Source: JAHIVB01 sp964574705 (GTDB lineage: Bacteria > Bacillota_I > Bacilli_A > Izemoplasmatales > Hujiaoplasmataceae). Taken from it: DNA of 64,000 bases. Under the pieces are notes generated by a model. That model ran no database searches, was not told the DNA's origin, and saw only the letters and a program-made list of their open reading frames with translations. This document shows positions 32,486 to 41,948 of this stretch, one piece after another. The position numbers and the translations under genes are program-made. The DNA lies in NCBI GenBank assembly GCA_964574705.1, contig CAZNOO010000004.1, positions 44,690 to 108,689 on the forward strand, written 5' to 3'. Position 1 is the first letter of the stretch. The number at the start of each line of letters is the position of its first letter.

Positions 32486-33778
32486 TTAAAGAATAACGGC
32501 TTTTTCAACCAGCAAGTCGATGGCTTTCTTGTAGATGATTTCATCTTTGATTGCGTTCACTGGAATTGCGGCTTTGGCTTGTTCCAAAGACACGTTCTGT
32601 GATTTGTATTGTTCCACAACTTCAAGATATTTCGCTTCTACTTCTTCATCAGTCACTTCGATGGCTTCTTTTTTTCCGATGGCTTCAACAACTAATTGTT
32701 GGCGAAGGTTTCTTTCGGCTTCCGTTTTCAACTCTTCATTGTAAACTTCTTTGGTTTTTCCCATGTATTGAAGGTAGGAATCAAAATCAAGTCCGTATTG
32801 TTTGATTTGACGTTCAGCATTTTCATGCATGCGTGCAGTTTCGTCTTGAACCATTTCTTCCGGTAAATCGAAAGAAGCGTTTTCTGTTGCTTTTTCAATG
32901 ACGGTCTTCAATACGTGATTTTTATTTTGAGTTTCCTTTTGAGTTTCCAAGTCTGCTTTAATGTGAGCCTTGTATTCTTCTATCGTTCCAACGTTTTCAA
33001 CATTCAAGTCTTTGACGAACTCTTCTGTCAAAACCGGAACTTCTCTGACTTTGATTTCATGTAATTTAACTGCAAATACCGCTTCTTTTCCAGCTAAAGT
33101 TTTTTCTTGGTAATCTTCTGGGAAAGTAACGACAACGTCTTTTGATTCTTCTGCTTTCAGACCAATCATTTGAACTTCAAATCCTGGGATGAATTGGTTT
33201 GATCCAATCACAAGTTCATAGTTTTCTGCAGTGCCACCGTCAAATAAGACACCGTCAACTGTGCCTGAAAAATCGAATACCGCTGTATCTCCATCTGCAA
33301 GAGCGCCTTCTTCTTTTAAAACCATTTCAGCGTTCTTGTCGAGTTCTTTTTGAATTTCAGCATCGACTTCTAAGTCGGAAACTTCATTGCCTAAAACGAC
33401 AACTTCAATTCCTAAGTAATCGCCTAACGTAATTTCTGGTTTGACAGCAACGGTAACAGAGTAAGAAAATTCTTCTCCTCTTTTTACTTTTTGAACGTCC
33501 AAGTCAATTTTCGGTTGAGCGACAACTTCAATGTTGTGGTTGGTTACTGCTTCATAATATGTATCTTGCAATGCATGATTGATTGCTTCTTCATATAATG
33601 ATTCAACGCCGTATTTTGCTTCATAGACGTTTCTTGGTGCTTTGCCTTTGCGGAAACCTTTGATTTCCACTGTTTTGTTTACTTCTTCAAAAGCGTGGTC
33701 AAGTGCATGTTCGAAAAGATCAACAGAAACTGTTACATCAAAACGAACTCTTGAGCCACTGATTTTATCAATAATCAT
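32486..33778 (-). CDS. tig: Trigger factor
   Basis: A 430-residue ribosome-bound chaperone and prolyl isomerase. The N-terminal ribosome-binding signature is GFRKGKAPRNVYEAKYG; the FKBP-type domain is seen in DGDTAVFDFSGTVDGVLFDGG and IPGFEVQMIGLKAEE; the C-terminal helical arm follows. GGAGG precedes the ATG. Own promoter and terminator make it monocistronic. Confidence 0.97.
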   Translation of the reverse strand: MIIDKISGSRVRFDVTVSVDLFEHALDHAFEEVNKTVEIKGFRKGKAPRNVYEAKYGVESLYEEAINHALQDTYYEAVTNHNIEVVAQPKIDLDVQKVKRGEEFSYSVTVAVKPEITLGDYLGIEVVVLGNEVSDLEVDAEIQKELDKNAEMVLKEEGALADGDTAVFDFSGTVDGVLFDGGTAENYELVIGSNQFIPGFEVQMIGLKAEESKDVVVTFPEDYQEKTLAGKEAVFAVKLHEIKVREVPVLTEEFVKDLNVENVGTIEEYKAHIKADLETQKETQNKNHVLKTVIEKATENASFDLPEEMVQDETARMHENAERQIKQYGLDFDSYLQYMGKTKEVYNEELKTEAERNLRQQLVVEAIGKKEAIEVTDEEVEAKYLEVVEQYKSQNVSLEQAKAAIPVNAIKDEIIYKKAIDLLVEKAVIL

Positions 33779-33811
33779 TTTTTTCCTCCATGTTCAATAA
33801 TCACTTTCATT

Positions 33812-33840
33812 ATTATAGCAAACGAACTTCAATAATGCAA
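33812..33840 (-). promoter_or_regulatory. Promoter of tig
   Basis: Minus-strand TTGCAT (33835-33840) and TATAAT (33812-33817) are 17 bases apart, with a TG extension at the -10. Confidence 0.75.
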
Positions 33841-33853
33841 ACTTTTTGCGTGT

Positions 33854-34768
33854 TTAAAAGACTTTTTCAAAGATGGTTTTAAGCCGGCTTGGAAGTTTCT
33901 TCATAGATTCTGCAAGCATACTCGGTAAAAGAACAATTGCCTCTGCAAAAGCCATCTTTCGGATGTCGCTTTTTGAAGTTCCTTTTAAATTCATAAATAG
34001 GTAATTACGGCAAATAATTCCAACTCTTAAAGAAAGAAGTGCATTTCCGACGCCCTGCGCAAGAGAACCTGTAATCAATTTCAAGAAAGGAACCTCAGAT
34101 AGTACATTGATACTCTTAGATGGAAACAGTTCATTGAAATCGATGTTTTCAAGGCTTTCTGCGATAACGGCAGAGGTCATGACGTTAAAAGACAGTCTTC
34201 CAAGTGCAGGATAACTAGGTCTAAATCCGCATTTCAATACTAATTCTTTGATGAGTTTCAAGTTGATGGTAAAGACTGCAAGAGCATCGAGTCTTCCATT
34301 TTGAGAGATTGCGGTTGATAAAAATACGGTTTCCGCATGTTTGACGATGATTTTGTTGATCTCTTTTTTGATGGTTTTATCAAAAACGATTGATAATGTC
34401 TGTTTGAGTTCCATTGGAGATTCAAGAGAGTCATTGATGGAAGCTTTTTCGTCTTCTGACAAATAGGATTCTGTCATGATGTTTTTAGCAACTTTTTTAT
34501 ACATTAAGTAATTCTTCTTGGCGTTGGTTTCCTCGTCGAACAAGAGATCCATCGAAAATGTCGGTGAAAAAGTGACCTGTAGAATGGGTCTAACAATCAA
34601 GAGGATAAAGAGGATTGCAGCGACGACATAGAAGGCATAACTGACATAAGGATGAATGAGAGCGAGCCTTTCACCCAGCTGCAGAACACTAGAGAGAATC
34701 ATTAATATTGCGAAGATCAGTGAACCGATACCTAACGTGATCCAAAATCCTTTTCCTAATTTTTTCAT
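33854..34768 (-). CDS. Membrane protein, possibly DUF697/YcjF-like
   Basis: A 304-residue protein with two N-terminal membrane spans (about 10-28 and 40-62), a soluble charged segment, and a C-terminal half with amphipathic or weakly hydrophobic helices (TSAVIAESLENIDF, LITGSLAQGVGNALLSLRVG) as in DUF697/YcjF proteins. The assignment is tentative and no function is known to me. Its start overlaps the ribF stop (ATGA), making it the last gene of the mutS2-trx-truB-ribF group. Confidence 0.7.
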   Translation of the reverse strand: MKKLGKGFWITLGIGSLIFAILMILSSVLQLGERLALIHPYVSYAFYVVAAILFILLIVRPILQVTFSPTFSMDLLFDEETNAKKNYLMYKKVAKNIMTESYLSEDEKASINDSLESPMELKQTLSIVFDKTIKKEINKIIVKHAETVFLSTAISQNGRLDALAVFTINLKLIKELVLKCGFRPSYPALGRLSFNVMTSAVIAESLENIDFNELFPSKSINVLSEVPFLKLITGSLAQGVGNALLSLRVGIICRNYLFMNLKGTSKSDIRKMAFAEAIVLLPSMLAESMKKLPSRLKTIFEKVF

Positions 34769-35679
34769 ATAATTTTCCTTTCATTGAAATAGTTTCTTGA
34801 AACCATTTCATCTTCTTTCATTTTTTCAATCAAATCTTCTACTGTATTGAATTTGATTTCTTCACGAATGAAGTGAAGAAAGGATAATTCAATGGTATGA
34901 CCATAGAGGTGGCCATCAAAATCCATGACATATACTTCAATGCTCTCGGTAATGTCTCCGAAGGTGGGATTCTTTCCAACGTTCGCAATTCCTTTGTAGC
35001 GACGTTTTCCGATTTTGACAGTTGAGATATAGACTCCTTGTTTGGGTGTGAGATAGCCTGTGTTTTTAATGTTTGCGGTAGGAAATCCCATTGCCTTTCC
35101 TCTGTTCTTTCCAGGAATGACTTTTCCCTTAATGGTGTAGGGTTTTCCCATTAAGGCAGCTACTTCTTCCATGTTTCCGCCTTTGGTACATTGTCTGATT
35201 CTTGTGGTTCCAATTTTTTCATCTTCAAAATCCATCTCATCGATGACGATGGTCTCGAAGTCTGTTTGTTGTTTTAATAGCGTTGCATTTCCAATTCCTT
35301 TGTTTCCAAAGGTAAAGTCGAACCCGACAATCACAAGGGCTTGATTTTTCAGAAAGTGATCGATGAATTGGGAGGGTTCCATTTGGACTAGTCCTTCTGA
35401 TACATCGAGGACGTAGAAAAAATCAAATCCTAGTTTTCTGGCTGCTGAAATCTTGTCTTTTAAAGAAGTGATAAACGAAAAGGGCTCTTTCTTCAAAAAA
35501 GAAAGAATGTGGTCGGAAAACGTCAGCATCGCGGTTTTCAAGCCGCGTTTTTTTCCTTCTTCAATGGTTTTGTTCATCAGTGTTTGATGTGCAATGTGAA
35601 GTCCATCAAAGAATCCTAGACAGATTGCGAGTTCGGATTGCTTTGCGATTCCACTCGCTTTGTAATGAATGGTTTTCAA
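34765..35679 (-). CDS. ribF: Riboflavin kinase / FAD synthetase
   Basis: A 304-residue bifunctional enzyme making FMN and FAD. The N-terminal adenylyltransferase domain has LGFFDGLHIAHQTLM, FDFTFGNKG and a TTRIRQ-type end (GTTRIRQC); the C-terminal kinase domain has GKNRGKAMGFPTANI and YKGIANVGKNPTF. It overlaps truB by four bases (ATGA), the usual truB-ribF pairing, and the downstream membrane-protein gene by four. Confidence 0.97.
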   Translation of the reverse strand: MKTIHYKASGIAKQSELAICLGFFDGLHIAHQTLMNKTIEEGKKRGLKTAMLTFSDHILSFLKKEPFSFITSLKDKISAARKLGFDFFYVLDVSEGLVQMEPSQFIDHFLKNQALVIVGFDFTFGNKGIGNATLLKQQTDFETIVIDEMDFEDEKIGTTRIRQCTKGGNMEEVAALMGKPYTIKGKVIPGKNRGKAMGFPTANIKNTGYLTPKQGVYISTVKIGKRRYKGIANVGKNPTFGDITESIEVYVMDFDGHLYGHTIELSFLHFIREEIKFNTVEDLIEKMKEDEMVSRNYFNERKII

Positions 35680-36551
35680 TTGAGCATCACCGACATTCTC
35701 ATCACATCTTTATTTTCGTCATAAGTATAAATGGCAATCGGAATCAATAACTCGTTATATAAAATGGTATCACTTTTAGAGGTAAATAAATCGGTTGATA
35801 GAAATCTTCCGAATTCTACCGACTTAGCAGTTTCATCACTGACTACCAGTTTATCCAAGTTTAAATGATCAATGGGGTCTTGAAAGGTATAATCTAGTGT
35901 ATGGAGACATTCTAAGCAATAGGCATCCGAAATATTGAATTCTCCTACGCTCGTTCTTCTTAAGTTTGAAAGACACCCTAAAGTGCCGAGAGCCATTCCC
36001 AAGTCTCGTGCAAATGCACGAATATAAGTTCCTTTGGATACATGAAGAATGACCGAAAAACGAATGAGGTCTTCTTCGATTCTAAAGTCCGTTGGACTGG
36101 AACAGTTATATATTTCAATGTCTCTTGGGTCAATTTCGGGGATTTCTTTGTTTTTCCGTGCGAGGTCTACAAGTTTTTTTCCGTCTTTTTTGATGGCGGA
36201 ATAAATCGGCGGAATTTGTTTTTGTTTTCCAATGAAGGTCTTTAAGACCTCTGTAATTTTATCAACAGTGATTCCTTCGACGCTTTTTCTTGAAGCGATG
36301 ACTCCCGTGATATCAAGAGAATCGGTTTCAATCCCAAGCGTAATTTCTGCCTCATAAGTCTTGTCGTGCTCAACAAAATATTTCGACAGTTTCGTCGATT
36401 TGTCAATGAGCATGACCATCAGTCCTGTTGCAAATGGATCAAGGGTTCCCGTATGGCCAATTCTTCGGATTTTTAAATGCCTTCTCAGGTCGTTGACAAC
36501 GTCATGGCTGGTAAGGCCTTTGGCTTTGTCGATCAGTAAAATCTGATACAT
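35676..36551 (-). CDS. truB: tRNA pseudouridine-55 synthase
   Basis: A 291-residue TruB that makes pseudouridine 55 in the T-loop. Catalytic Asp is in RIGHTGTLDPFATGLM; KTYEAEITLG and SKGTYIRAFARDLG are also conserved. The start is ATG 36549-36551, six bases after GGAGG; six codons further upstream are in frame but precede the ribosome site. Translationally coupled to ribF. Confidence 0.96.
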   Translation of the reverse strand: MYQILLIDKAKGLTSHDVVNDLRRHLKIRRIGHTGTLDPFATGLMVMLIDKSTKLSKYFVEHDKTYEAEITLGIETDSLDITGVIASRKSVEGITVDKITEVLKTFIGKQKQIPPIYSAIKKDGKKLVDLARKNKEIPEIDPRDIEIYNCSSPTDFRIEEDLIRFSVILHVSKGTYIRAFARDLGMALGTLGCLSNLRRTSVGEFNISDAYCLECLHTLDYTFQDPIDHLNLDKLVVSDETAKSVEFGRFLSTDLFTSKSDTILYNELLIPIAIYTYDENKDVMRMSVMLN

Positions 36552-36582
36552 TTGGGTCCTCCTTTCCATTCACTCATTCCTA

Positions 36583-36882
36583 TTATAATACAGAATCCAA
36601 AAATTCCTTGAATTCTTCAACATTCATTGATTCACTTTTACGTGCAACTTCGATTCCGTCCTTCAAAACGATGACGGAAGGTATTCCTTTGACATTAAAT
36701 AAATCTGTCAGGCTTTTTTCATGTTCGGTATCAATTTTGATGAAAACTGCGTCATATTGAGGCTCAAGAGCCGCAAATGATTTAGAGACTTGTCTACAGG
36801 TTCCGCACCATCTGGCGAAAAATTCCAGAACATATGTGCCTTTGGAAAAATCTGTATTGGGGTCTGTAATTATCTTTTCCAC
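36583..36882 (-). CDS. Thioredoxin
   Basis: A 99-residue thioredoxin with active site FFARWCGTCR (Cys26, Cys29; CGTC instead of the usual CGPC) and the cis-proline in KGIPSVIV. The start is GTG 36880-36882, just after AAGGAGG; a longer frame to 36939 would run 41 bases into mutS2. The Thr in place of Pro between the cysteines usually raises the redox potential, so it may act as a different oxidoreductase than housekeeping TrxA. Lies between mutS2 and truB. Confidence 0.9.
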   Translation of the reverse strand: MEKIITDPNTDFSKGTYVLEFFARWCGTCRQVSKSFAALEPQYDAVFIKIDTEHEKSLTDLFNVKGIPSVIVLKDGIEVARKSESMNVEEFKEFLDSVL

Positions 36883-36898
36883 TCTTTTCCTCCTTTGG

Positions 36899-39217
36899 TT
36901 ATTTAAAATAAATGACTGTGACTCCGGACCCGCCTTCATTCATTCCACCGGGCCTAAAACTTTTGACAGTATGGTTTGTTTTCAAGTAACTTTGAACGCC
37001 TTTACGAAGTGCTCCTGTCCCATATCCGTGGATAATGTAAGCAAATTCCAAGTGATTCATCAAGCACATGTCGATGTATTTATCGACCTCTTCCATCGCT
37101 TCTTCGAAACGCATTCCTCTCAAGTCGAGTTCAGCTTTGACTTGGGAGACGGTTGAAACTTTCACACTGCTCTTGAGTTCCGTCTGCTCTTCTCTTGAGA
37201 CAAACTCCAAATCACTTTCTTTAAAGACCGCTGAGAGTGTTCCCATTTGAACAAGATATTCACCTGTTGAACGTTCTTTGATGATAACACCGTTCCGTTG
37301 ATAAGGGACAACATTGACGGTGTCTCCAATTTGTATTTCTTTTAAATTGGTTTTTTGAAACTGAGACTCTTTCAATCCTAAGTTTTTGACTTGATGTTTC
37401 AATGTTGCTAGTTCATGTTCTTTAAACGACGCGGACTTTTTGAGTTCATTCAGTTCGTCAATCAACTTTTCAGCTTCTTTTTTCGCTTTTTCGACTTCTT
37501 GTTTCTTTTCTATTTGTGTCGATTCAATCAGTTTGTTGATTTTTTGTTTTCCAGAAATCATTTGATGTTCTAATTCTGATTTCATTTGTTCCAATTGTTG
37601 GTTTTTCTTATCGACTTCGTCAATTTCATCTTGTAGAAGCAAGGATTGCTTTTCTAGTTTTTTCATTAGAATCACGGTGTCGTTGTCAAAAGACATCGAA
37701 ACCGTTCGAGCGTGATCGATGATTTCATTCATCAAGCCCAGACGTTGTGCAATATCGAGCGCATTGGAAGTTCCGGGCACTCCAATTTTCAAACGGTAGG
37801 TTGGTCTTAGAGATTCGATGTCGAATTCAACTGATGCATTGACGGTGTCTTCTAAATCGTAAGCATAGACTTTAAGTTCAGGATAATGGGTCGTAACCAT
37901 CGAATATACTTTTTGAGTACGAATGTAGTCTAGAATACTGATGGCAAGACTTGCTCCCTCTTTGGGGTCTGTTCCGCTTCCGAGTTCATCGAGTAAAATT
38001 AAAGAATTCGGTTCTAAATGGCGTAAAATATAGATAATCTTTGTGATATGTGATGAAAAAGTCGATAGTGATTGTTCAATCGATTGTTCATCGCCAATAT
38101 CGGCATAGATATTTTTAAAAATGATTGTTTTTGATAACGGAGCGACGGGTATTAACAATCCCGACTGAACCATGATTGAGAGTAACCCAAGCGTTTTTAA
38201 GGCAACGGTTTTTCCTCCAGTGTTTGGTCCGGTAATGACAATGGTACGATACTGAAAAAAGGATATCGTATTTGCAACGACGGTTTCTCTTGAAATCAGA
38301 GGATGCCTCGATTGCCTTAATTCGATTTCATGTTCTGTGATTTGAGGCGCATGATGGTCATTTTTCAAAGCAAATTTCGCTTTTGCGAATATAATATCAA
38401 GTTCTGTAAAGATTCTTAAATTGTTTTGTAGTTCCTTCGCTACTTCGCTAACGAAGAAAGAAAGCTTTTGAAGAATCTTCTCGATTTCATGTAGTTCTTC
38501 CACTTGCAAAGTAGAAAGAAGATTGTTGATTTCGATACAACTCATCGGTTCGATGAATACGGTCTCCTTGGACGAAGACTGGTCGTGGATGATTCCTTTG
38601 AAAGAATTCTTATATTCAGCTCTTACAGGAAGTACTAAGCGGTTGTTTCTGATCGTGATGATGGAGTCGGTCAGCTTGCTTTGTTCGCTCCTGAGTAAAG
38701 AAGCCATTCGTTCTTCAACTCTTTTTTCGGAGACATGAATTTTCTTTCTGATTTGAGATAATTCAGGGGAAGCCTCATCTACAACAGCCCCTTTCTCATC
38801 AATGCATTCTTCGATGGCACGTTTGAGTTTTGGGTGATTTGTAATATCATCATAGTAATGACTTAAGGTCTCTGATGGAATTTCTAGTTGTCTGATTTTT
38901 TTGATGTAGGCAACGCTTCTCGATGAAGCGTCGACTAAAGAAACGATTCTTAAAAGTTCTTCGACAGAAAGCGTGGATCCGATGGTGCTTCTGATTAAAG
39001 CTTCCTTGACATTCAAAACTCCAGAGAGTGGCGTTTCGTCATATCGTTCAATCATCGTTACGGCTTCTTCGACTTCTTTTAACATCCATTCAATCTCTTC
39101 TTTGTTGCTTCCGGGACGAATGGATGGAATCGCTTGTTTTGCCAAGTCAGTGACGGCGTCTTTTTTTAGTAGTTCCAATATCTTGTCAAATTCCAACAAG
39201 GTAATGTCTGTATTCAT
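36899..39217 (-). CDS. mutS2: MutS2 with C-terminal Smr domain
   Basis: A 772-residue MutS2, now linked to ribosome rescue and recombination control instead of mismatch repair. The ATPase has ITGPNTGGKTVALKTLG, LILLDELGSGTDPKEG and VTTHYPELK; a coiled coil follows (about 510-640), and the C-terminus is an Smr nuclease-like domain with LDLRGMRFEEAMEE and IIHGYGTGALR. The mismatch-binding domain is absent, excluding MutS. The start is ATG 39215-39217 after AAGGTGAG. It diverges from rnhC over 66 bases, a common Firmicutes pairing. Confidence 0.96.
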   Translation of the reverse strand: MNTDITLLEFDKILELLKKDAVTDLAKQAIPSIRPGSNKEEIEWMLKEVEEAVTMIERYDETPLSGVLNVKEALIRSTIGSTLSVEELLRIVSLVDASSRSVAYIKKIRQLEIPSETLSHYYDDITNHPKLKRAIEECIDEKGAVVDEASPELSQIRKKIHVSEKRVEERMASLLRSEQSKLTDSIITIRNNRLVLPVRAEYKNSFKGIIHDQSSSKETVFIEPMSCIEINNLLSTLQVEELHEIEKILQKLSFFVSEVAKELQNNLRIFTELDIIFAKAKFALKNDHHAPQITEHEIELRQSRHPLISRETVVANTISFFQYRTIVITGPNTGGKTVALKTLGLLSIMVQSGLLIPVAPLSKTIIFKNIYADIGDEQSIEQSLSTFSSHITKIIYILRHLEPNSLILLDELGSGTDPKEGASLAISILDYIRTQKVYSMVTTHYPELKVYAYDLEDTVNASVEFDIESLRPTYRLKIGVPGTSNALDIAQRLGLMNEIIDHARTVSMSFDNDTVILMKKLEKQSLLLQDEIDEVDKKNQQLEQMKSELEHQMISGKQKINKLIESTQIEKKQEVEKAKKEAEKLIDELNELKKSASFKEHELATLKHQVKNLGLKESQFQKTNLKEIQIGDTVNVVPYQRNGVIIKERSTGEYLVQMGTLSAVFKESDLEFVSREEQTELKSSVKVSTVSQVKAELDLRGMRFEEAMEEVDKYIDMCLMNHLEFAYIIHGYGTGALRKGVQSYLKTNHTVKSFRPGGMNEGGSGVTVIYFK

Positions 39218-39283
39218 GAACTCACCTTCAATCTCTTCTATTTTAACATAATATGTGATAAAATATACCAAGGAGTTGAGACT

Positions 39284-40201
39284 ATGACCTATGTTTTTTC
39301 AATTCAAAAAGAGCAACTTGAACAATTTCTAGATTTTTATCAGGATTCTCTAAAAGAACCGAAGGCGCCGCATGTACTCGCGTTCATTTCGGCACCGGAT
39401 TTGACGATTACCGTCTTTTCCTCGCTCAAAGTCAGTCTTCAAGGCAAGAATGCCTATGAAGATTATTTGATGTGGTCTGCAATCTTTGATTTCGACCCAG
39501 TTGAAAAGGAAGTGACTGTGAACTATGAACCTGAAAGAAAATTGATGTTTCTAAATGAGTCTACGATTGGCTCTGACGAAGTTGGAACCGGTGATTTTTA
39601 TGGTCCCGTTGTCGTATCTGCAGCTTATGTCGAAAGTACCCAAATCGAAGAAATTCGTTCTCTAGGGGTTGCCGATTCGAAAAAGCTCTCAGATGAAGTC
39701 ATTCAAAAAATCGCACTTCAGTTGGAAAAGATTATTAAATATCATACTTTGGTCCTTCCAAATCCAAAATACAATGAATTGGTGGAACAAGGATTCAATC
39801 TAAATAAGATTAAAGCCTATCTTCACAATCATGCGATTTTGAAGTTGAAACAAAGCTTATCCAGTAAAGTCGATCGCGTCATCATTGACGAGTTTTGCTC
39901 CAAGAAACTATACTTCGAGTATTTAAGTGAAAGAGATTATTATTCGGATATTACTTTCTTACAAAAAGCCGAAGATCAGTCCATCAGCGTTGCATGTGCT
40001 TCGATTCTGGCAAGAAACAGGTTTTTGCAGGAGATGGACAAACTATCAGAAAATCTTGGCATTCTGCTGCCAAAAGGAGCGTCAGCTGCAGTCGATATGA
40101 TTGGAAAGCGGATTGCATTAGAAAAAGGATTCACGATTTTCAATGAAATTGCCAAAGTTCATTTCAAGAATTATGAGAAGATTAAAGAATTGATGAAGTA
40201 G
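39284..40201 (+). CDS. rnhC: Ribonuclease HIII
   Basis: A 305-residue RNase HIII that removes RNA from RNA-DNA hybrids. The catalytic region begins GSDEVGTGDFYGPVVVSA, followed by GVADSKKLSD, IIDEFCSK and EDQSISVACASILARN; an N-terminal TBP-like substrate domain (1-85) distinguishes it from RNase HII. AAGGAG lies ahead of the ATG. Divergent from mutS2 and followed by a terminator. Confidence 0.96.
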   Translation: MTYVFSIQKEQLEQFLDFYQDSLKEPKAPHVLAFISAPDLTITVFSSLKVSLQGKNAYEDYLMWSAIFDFDPVEKEVTVNYEPERKLMFLNESTIGSDEVGTGDFYGPVVVSAAYVESTQIEEIRSLGVADSKKLSDEVIQKIALQLEKIIKYHTLVLPNPKYNELVEQGFNLNKIKAYLHNHAILKLKQSLSSKVDRVIIDEFCSKKLYFEYLSERDYYSDITFLQKAEDQSISVACASILARNRFLQEMDKLSENLGILLPKGASAAVDMIGKRIALEKGFTIFNEIAKVHFKNYEKIKELMK

Positions 40202-40205
40202 AAAC

Positions 40206-40235
40206 AGCCACGGTTAGCCGTGGCTAACTTTTTAG
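40206..40235 (+). terminator. Terminator after rnhC
   Basis: AGCCACGG-TTAG-CCGTGGCT followed by AACTTTTT immediately after the rnhC stop. Confidence 0.9.
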
Positions 40236-40268
40236 AGCAAATCATTATTTTTAGCGTATCATAAAGCG

Positions 40269-40274
40269 TATAAT
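40269..40274 (+). promoter_or_regulatory. Probable -10 box of sodA
   Basis: TATAAT lies 40 bases ahead of the sodA start and after the rnhC terminator; the -35 region (TATTTT at 17 bases) is poor, so an activator could be needed. Confidence 0.5.
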
Positions 40275-40314
40275 ATAGGTGTAACAACAAACTTATTTAT
40301 AGGAGGAATTCTTT

Positions 40315-40917
40315 ATGAAATTCGCTTTTGAACCTTTAGGATATCCATACGATTCATTGGAACCACACATCGACAAAGAAACGATGATGATTCATCACAC
40401 AAAACATCATCAAGGTTATGTCAACAATTTGAACGCAGCACTAGAGAAACACCCCGAGATTCAATATGACTCTTTACCCTCTCTAATGCTAGACAATATC
40501 AAACTCCCTTTTGATATCAGGACGGCGGTTATTAACAATGGTGGAGGCGTCTTCAACCACAACTTCTTCTTCTCGACTTTGAAACTCAACGAAAATGGTC
40601 GTCCCAGCGGAAAATTGCTTGAAGACATCAATTCCACTTTCGGAAGCTTTGAACAATTCAAGGATGCATTCGCAAATGCAGCCAAGACGAGATTCGGATC
40701 AGGTTGGGCATGGTTGATTCAAAATCACCAAGGTGGTCTCGAGGTCGTATCGACACCGAACCAGGATCCCGTCCTACCGTTAGGCACTCCACTTCTTGGA
40801 CTTGATGTTTGGGAACATGCTTATTATTTGAAATATCAAAATAGACGACCAGAATACATTGACAACTTTTTTCATGTCATTGACTGGGATAAAGTCGCAT
40901 CGCGCTATCAAGCTTAA
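40315..40917 (+). CDS. sodA: Superoxide dismutase (Mn/Fe)
   Basis: A 200-residue Fe/Mn SOD. Metal ligands are His27 in MIHHTKHHQGYV, His in VFNHNFFF, and Asp and His in LDVWEHAYYLKYQNRR. The Gly-rich loop before the second His and NQD in the second half are more like Mn-dependent enzymes. A good AGGAGG site and flanking terminators make it a single-gene unit. It implies exposure to oxygen. Confidence 0.95.
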   Translation: MKFAFEPLGYPYDSLEPHIDKETMMIHHTKHHQGYVNNLNAALEKHPEIQYDSLPSLMLDNIKLPFDIRTAVINNGGGVFNHNFFFSTLKLNENGRPSGKLLEDINSTFGSFEQFKDAFANAAKTRFGSGWAWLIQNHQGGLEVVSTPNQDPVLPLGTPLLGLDVWEHAYYLKYQNRRPEYIDNFFHVIDWDKVASRYQA

Positions 40918-40946
40918 TAGAAATTACTTGAAGTCTTAAATCATTA

Positions 40947-40989
40947 GATGTTAGTGAACACATTTGAGTGTTCATTAGCATCTTTTTTT
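40947..40989 (+). terminator. Terminator after sodA
   Basis: A 14-bp stem GATGTTAGTGAACA/TGTTCATTAGCATC (with one G-U pair) and an 8-base loop precedes a run of seven T. Confidence 0.92.
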
Positions 40990-41008
40990 ATAATATGCTT
41001 TCTTTTGT

Positions 41009-41037
41009 AAAAAAAAACCGGTATGATCTACCGATTT
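41009..41037 (-). terminator. Terminator at the end of the rluD-type gene
   Basis: Minus-strand ATCGGTA-GATCA-TACCGGT is followed by a run of T; the stem includes the stop codon of the gene. Confidence 0.8.
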
Positions 41038-41948
41038 CTCAATTCTTCTATTTTTTTTGTGAAATAATCTGGAAGGGCGGAATCAAATTCCATCCATTCA
41101 TTTGTTCTAGGATGTGTAAATCCAAGCAATTTCGCATGGAGATACTGACCTGTTGAAGCGGTGTGTCTTGACTTCCCATAAACGGGGTCTCCCAATAAAG
41201 GAAAGTTGATATAAGCCATATGTACTCTGATTTGATGTGTTCTTCCAGTTTCGAGACGGCATGATATCAAGGTTTCTTTTTCAAAACGTTCCAAGACTTC
41301 AAAATGCGTTTTCGCTTCTTTTCCGTCTTCAACGACCGTCATTTTTTTTCGGTCTGTCTTGCTTCTTCCGATGGGGGCGTTAATCGAACCCATTTGGTTC
41401 AAAATCACACCGTCGACAATCGCGACATATTCTCGTTTAGTGGTCTTTTCTTTGAGTTCTGAAGAAAGTGCACGATGTGTAAAATCATTTTTAGCGACCA
41501 TCAAAAGACCAGAAGTATCCTTATCAATTCGATGAACGATTCCGGGTCTTTGGATTTCACTTCCAGAAGAAAGATGATCAATATGGTATAAAAGTGCATT
41601 CACAAGTGTGCCAGTATAGTGTCCGGGGGCGGGATGCACCACCATTCCAGTGGGTTTATTTACTACTAAAAGGTCATCGTCTTCATAGACAATGTCCAAT
41701 GGGATGTTTTCAGGAAGGGCGTCTTGCATCGTAATCGGAAGTTCTTCGATTTGAATGATGTCTCCGACCTTGACTTGGTAATTTGGTTTCACGCCATGAC
41801 CATTGCAGATGATGTATTCTTCTGCAATCATCTTTTGAACCATTGTTCTTGAATATTCGTCAAACCCCGAAGCGACAAATTTGTCGATTCGTGTCAGTTC
41901 GTCAAAATTCGTGACGCTCCATTCATATTGAAATTCATTCGGTCGCAT
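41028..41948 (-). CDS. RluD-family 23S rRNA pseudouridine synthase
   Basis: A 306-residue RluA/RluD-type enzyme: an N-terminal S4 RNA-binding domain (about 15-75), then the catalytic loop HRIDKDTSGLLMVAKN with the essential Asp, and ETGRTHQIRVHMAYINFPLLGDPVYG. The order lspA-rluD with a 14-base overlap is the usual Firmicutes (ylyB) arrangement. Exact target uridines cannot be told from sequence. Last gene of a long minus-strand operon. Confidence 0.93.
   Translation of the reverse strand: MRPNEFQYEWSVTNFDELTRIDKFVASGFDEYSRTMVQKMIAEEYIICNGHGVKPNYQVKVGDIIQIEELPITMQDALPENIPLDIVYEDDDLLVVNKPTGMVVHPAPGHYTGTLVNALLYHIDHLSSGSEIQRPGIVHRIDKDTSGLLMVAKNDFTHRALSSELKEKTTKREYVAIVDGVILNQMGSINAPIGRSKTDRKKMTVVEDGKEAKTHFEVLERFEKETLISCRLETGRTHQIRVHMAYINFPLLGDPVYGKSRHTASTGQYLHAKLLGFTHPRTNEWMEFDSALPDYFTKKIEELRNR

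Noticed and set aside
36899..39217. Mismatch-repair MutS
   Set aside because: The mismatch-binding N-terminal domain is absent and a C-terminal Smr domain is present, so it is MutS2.
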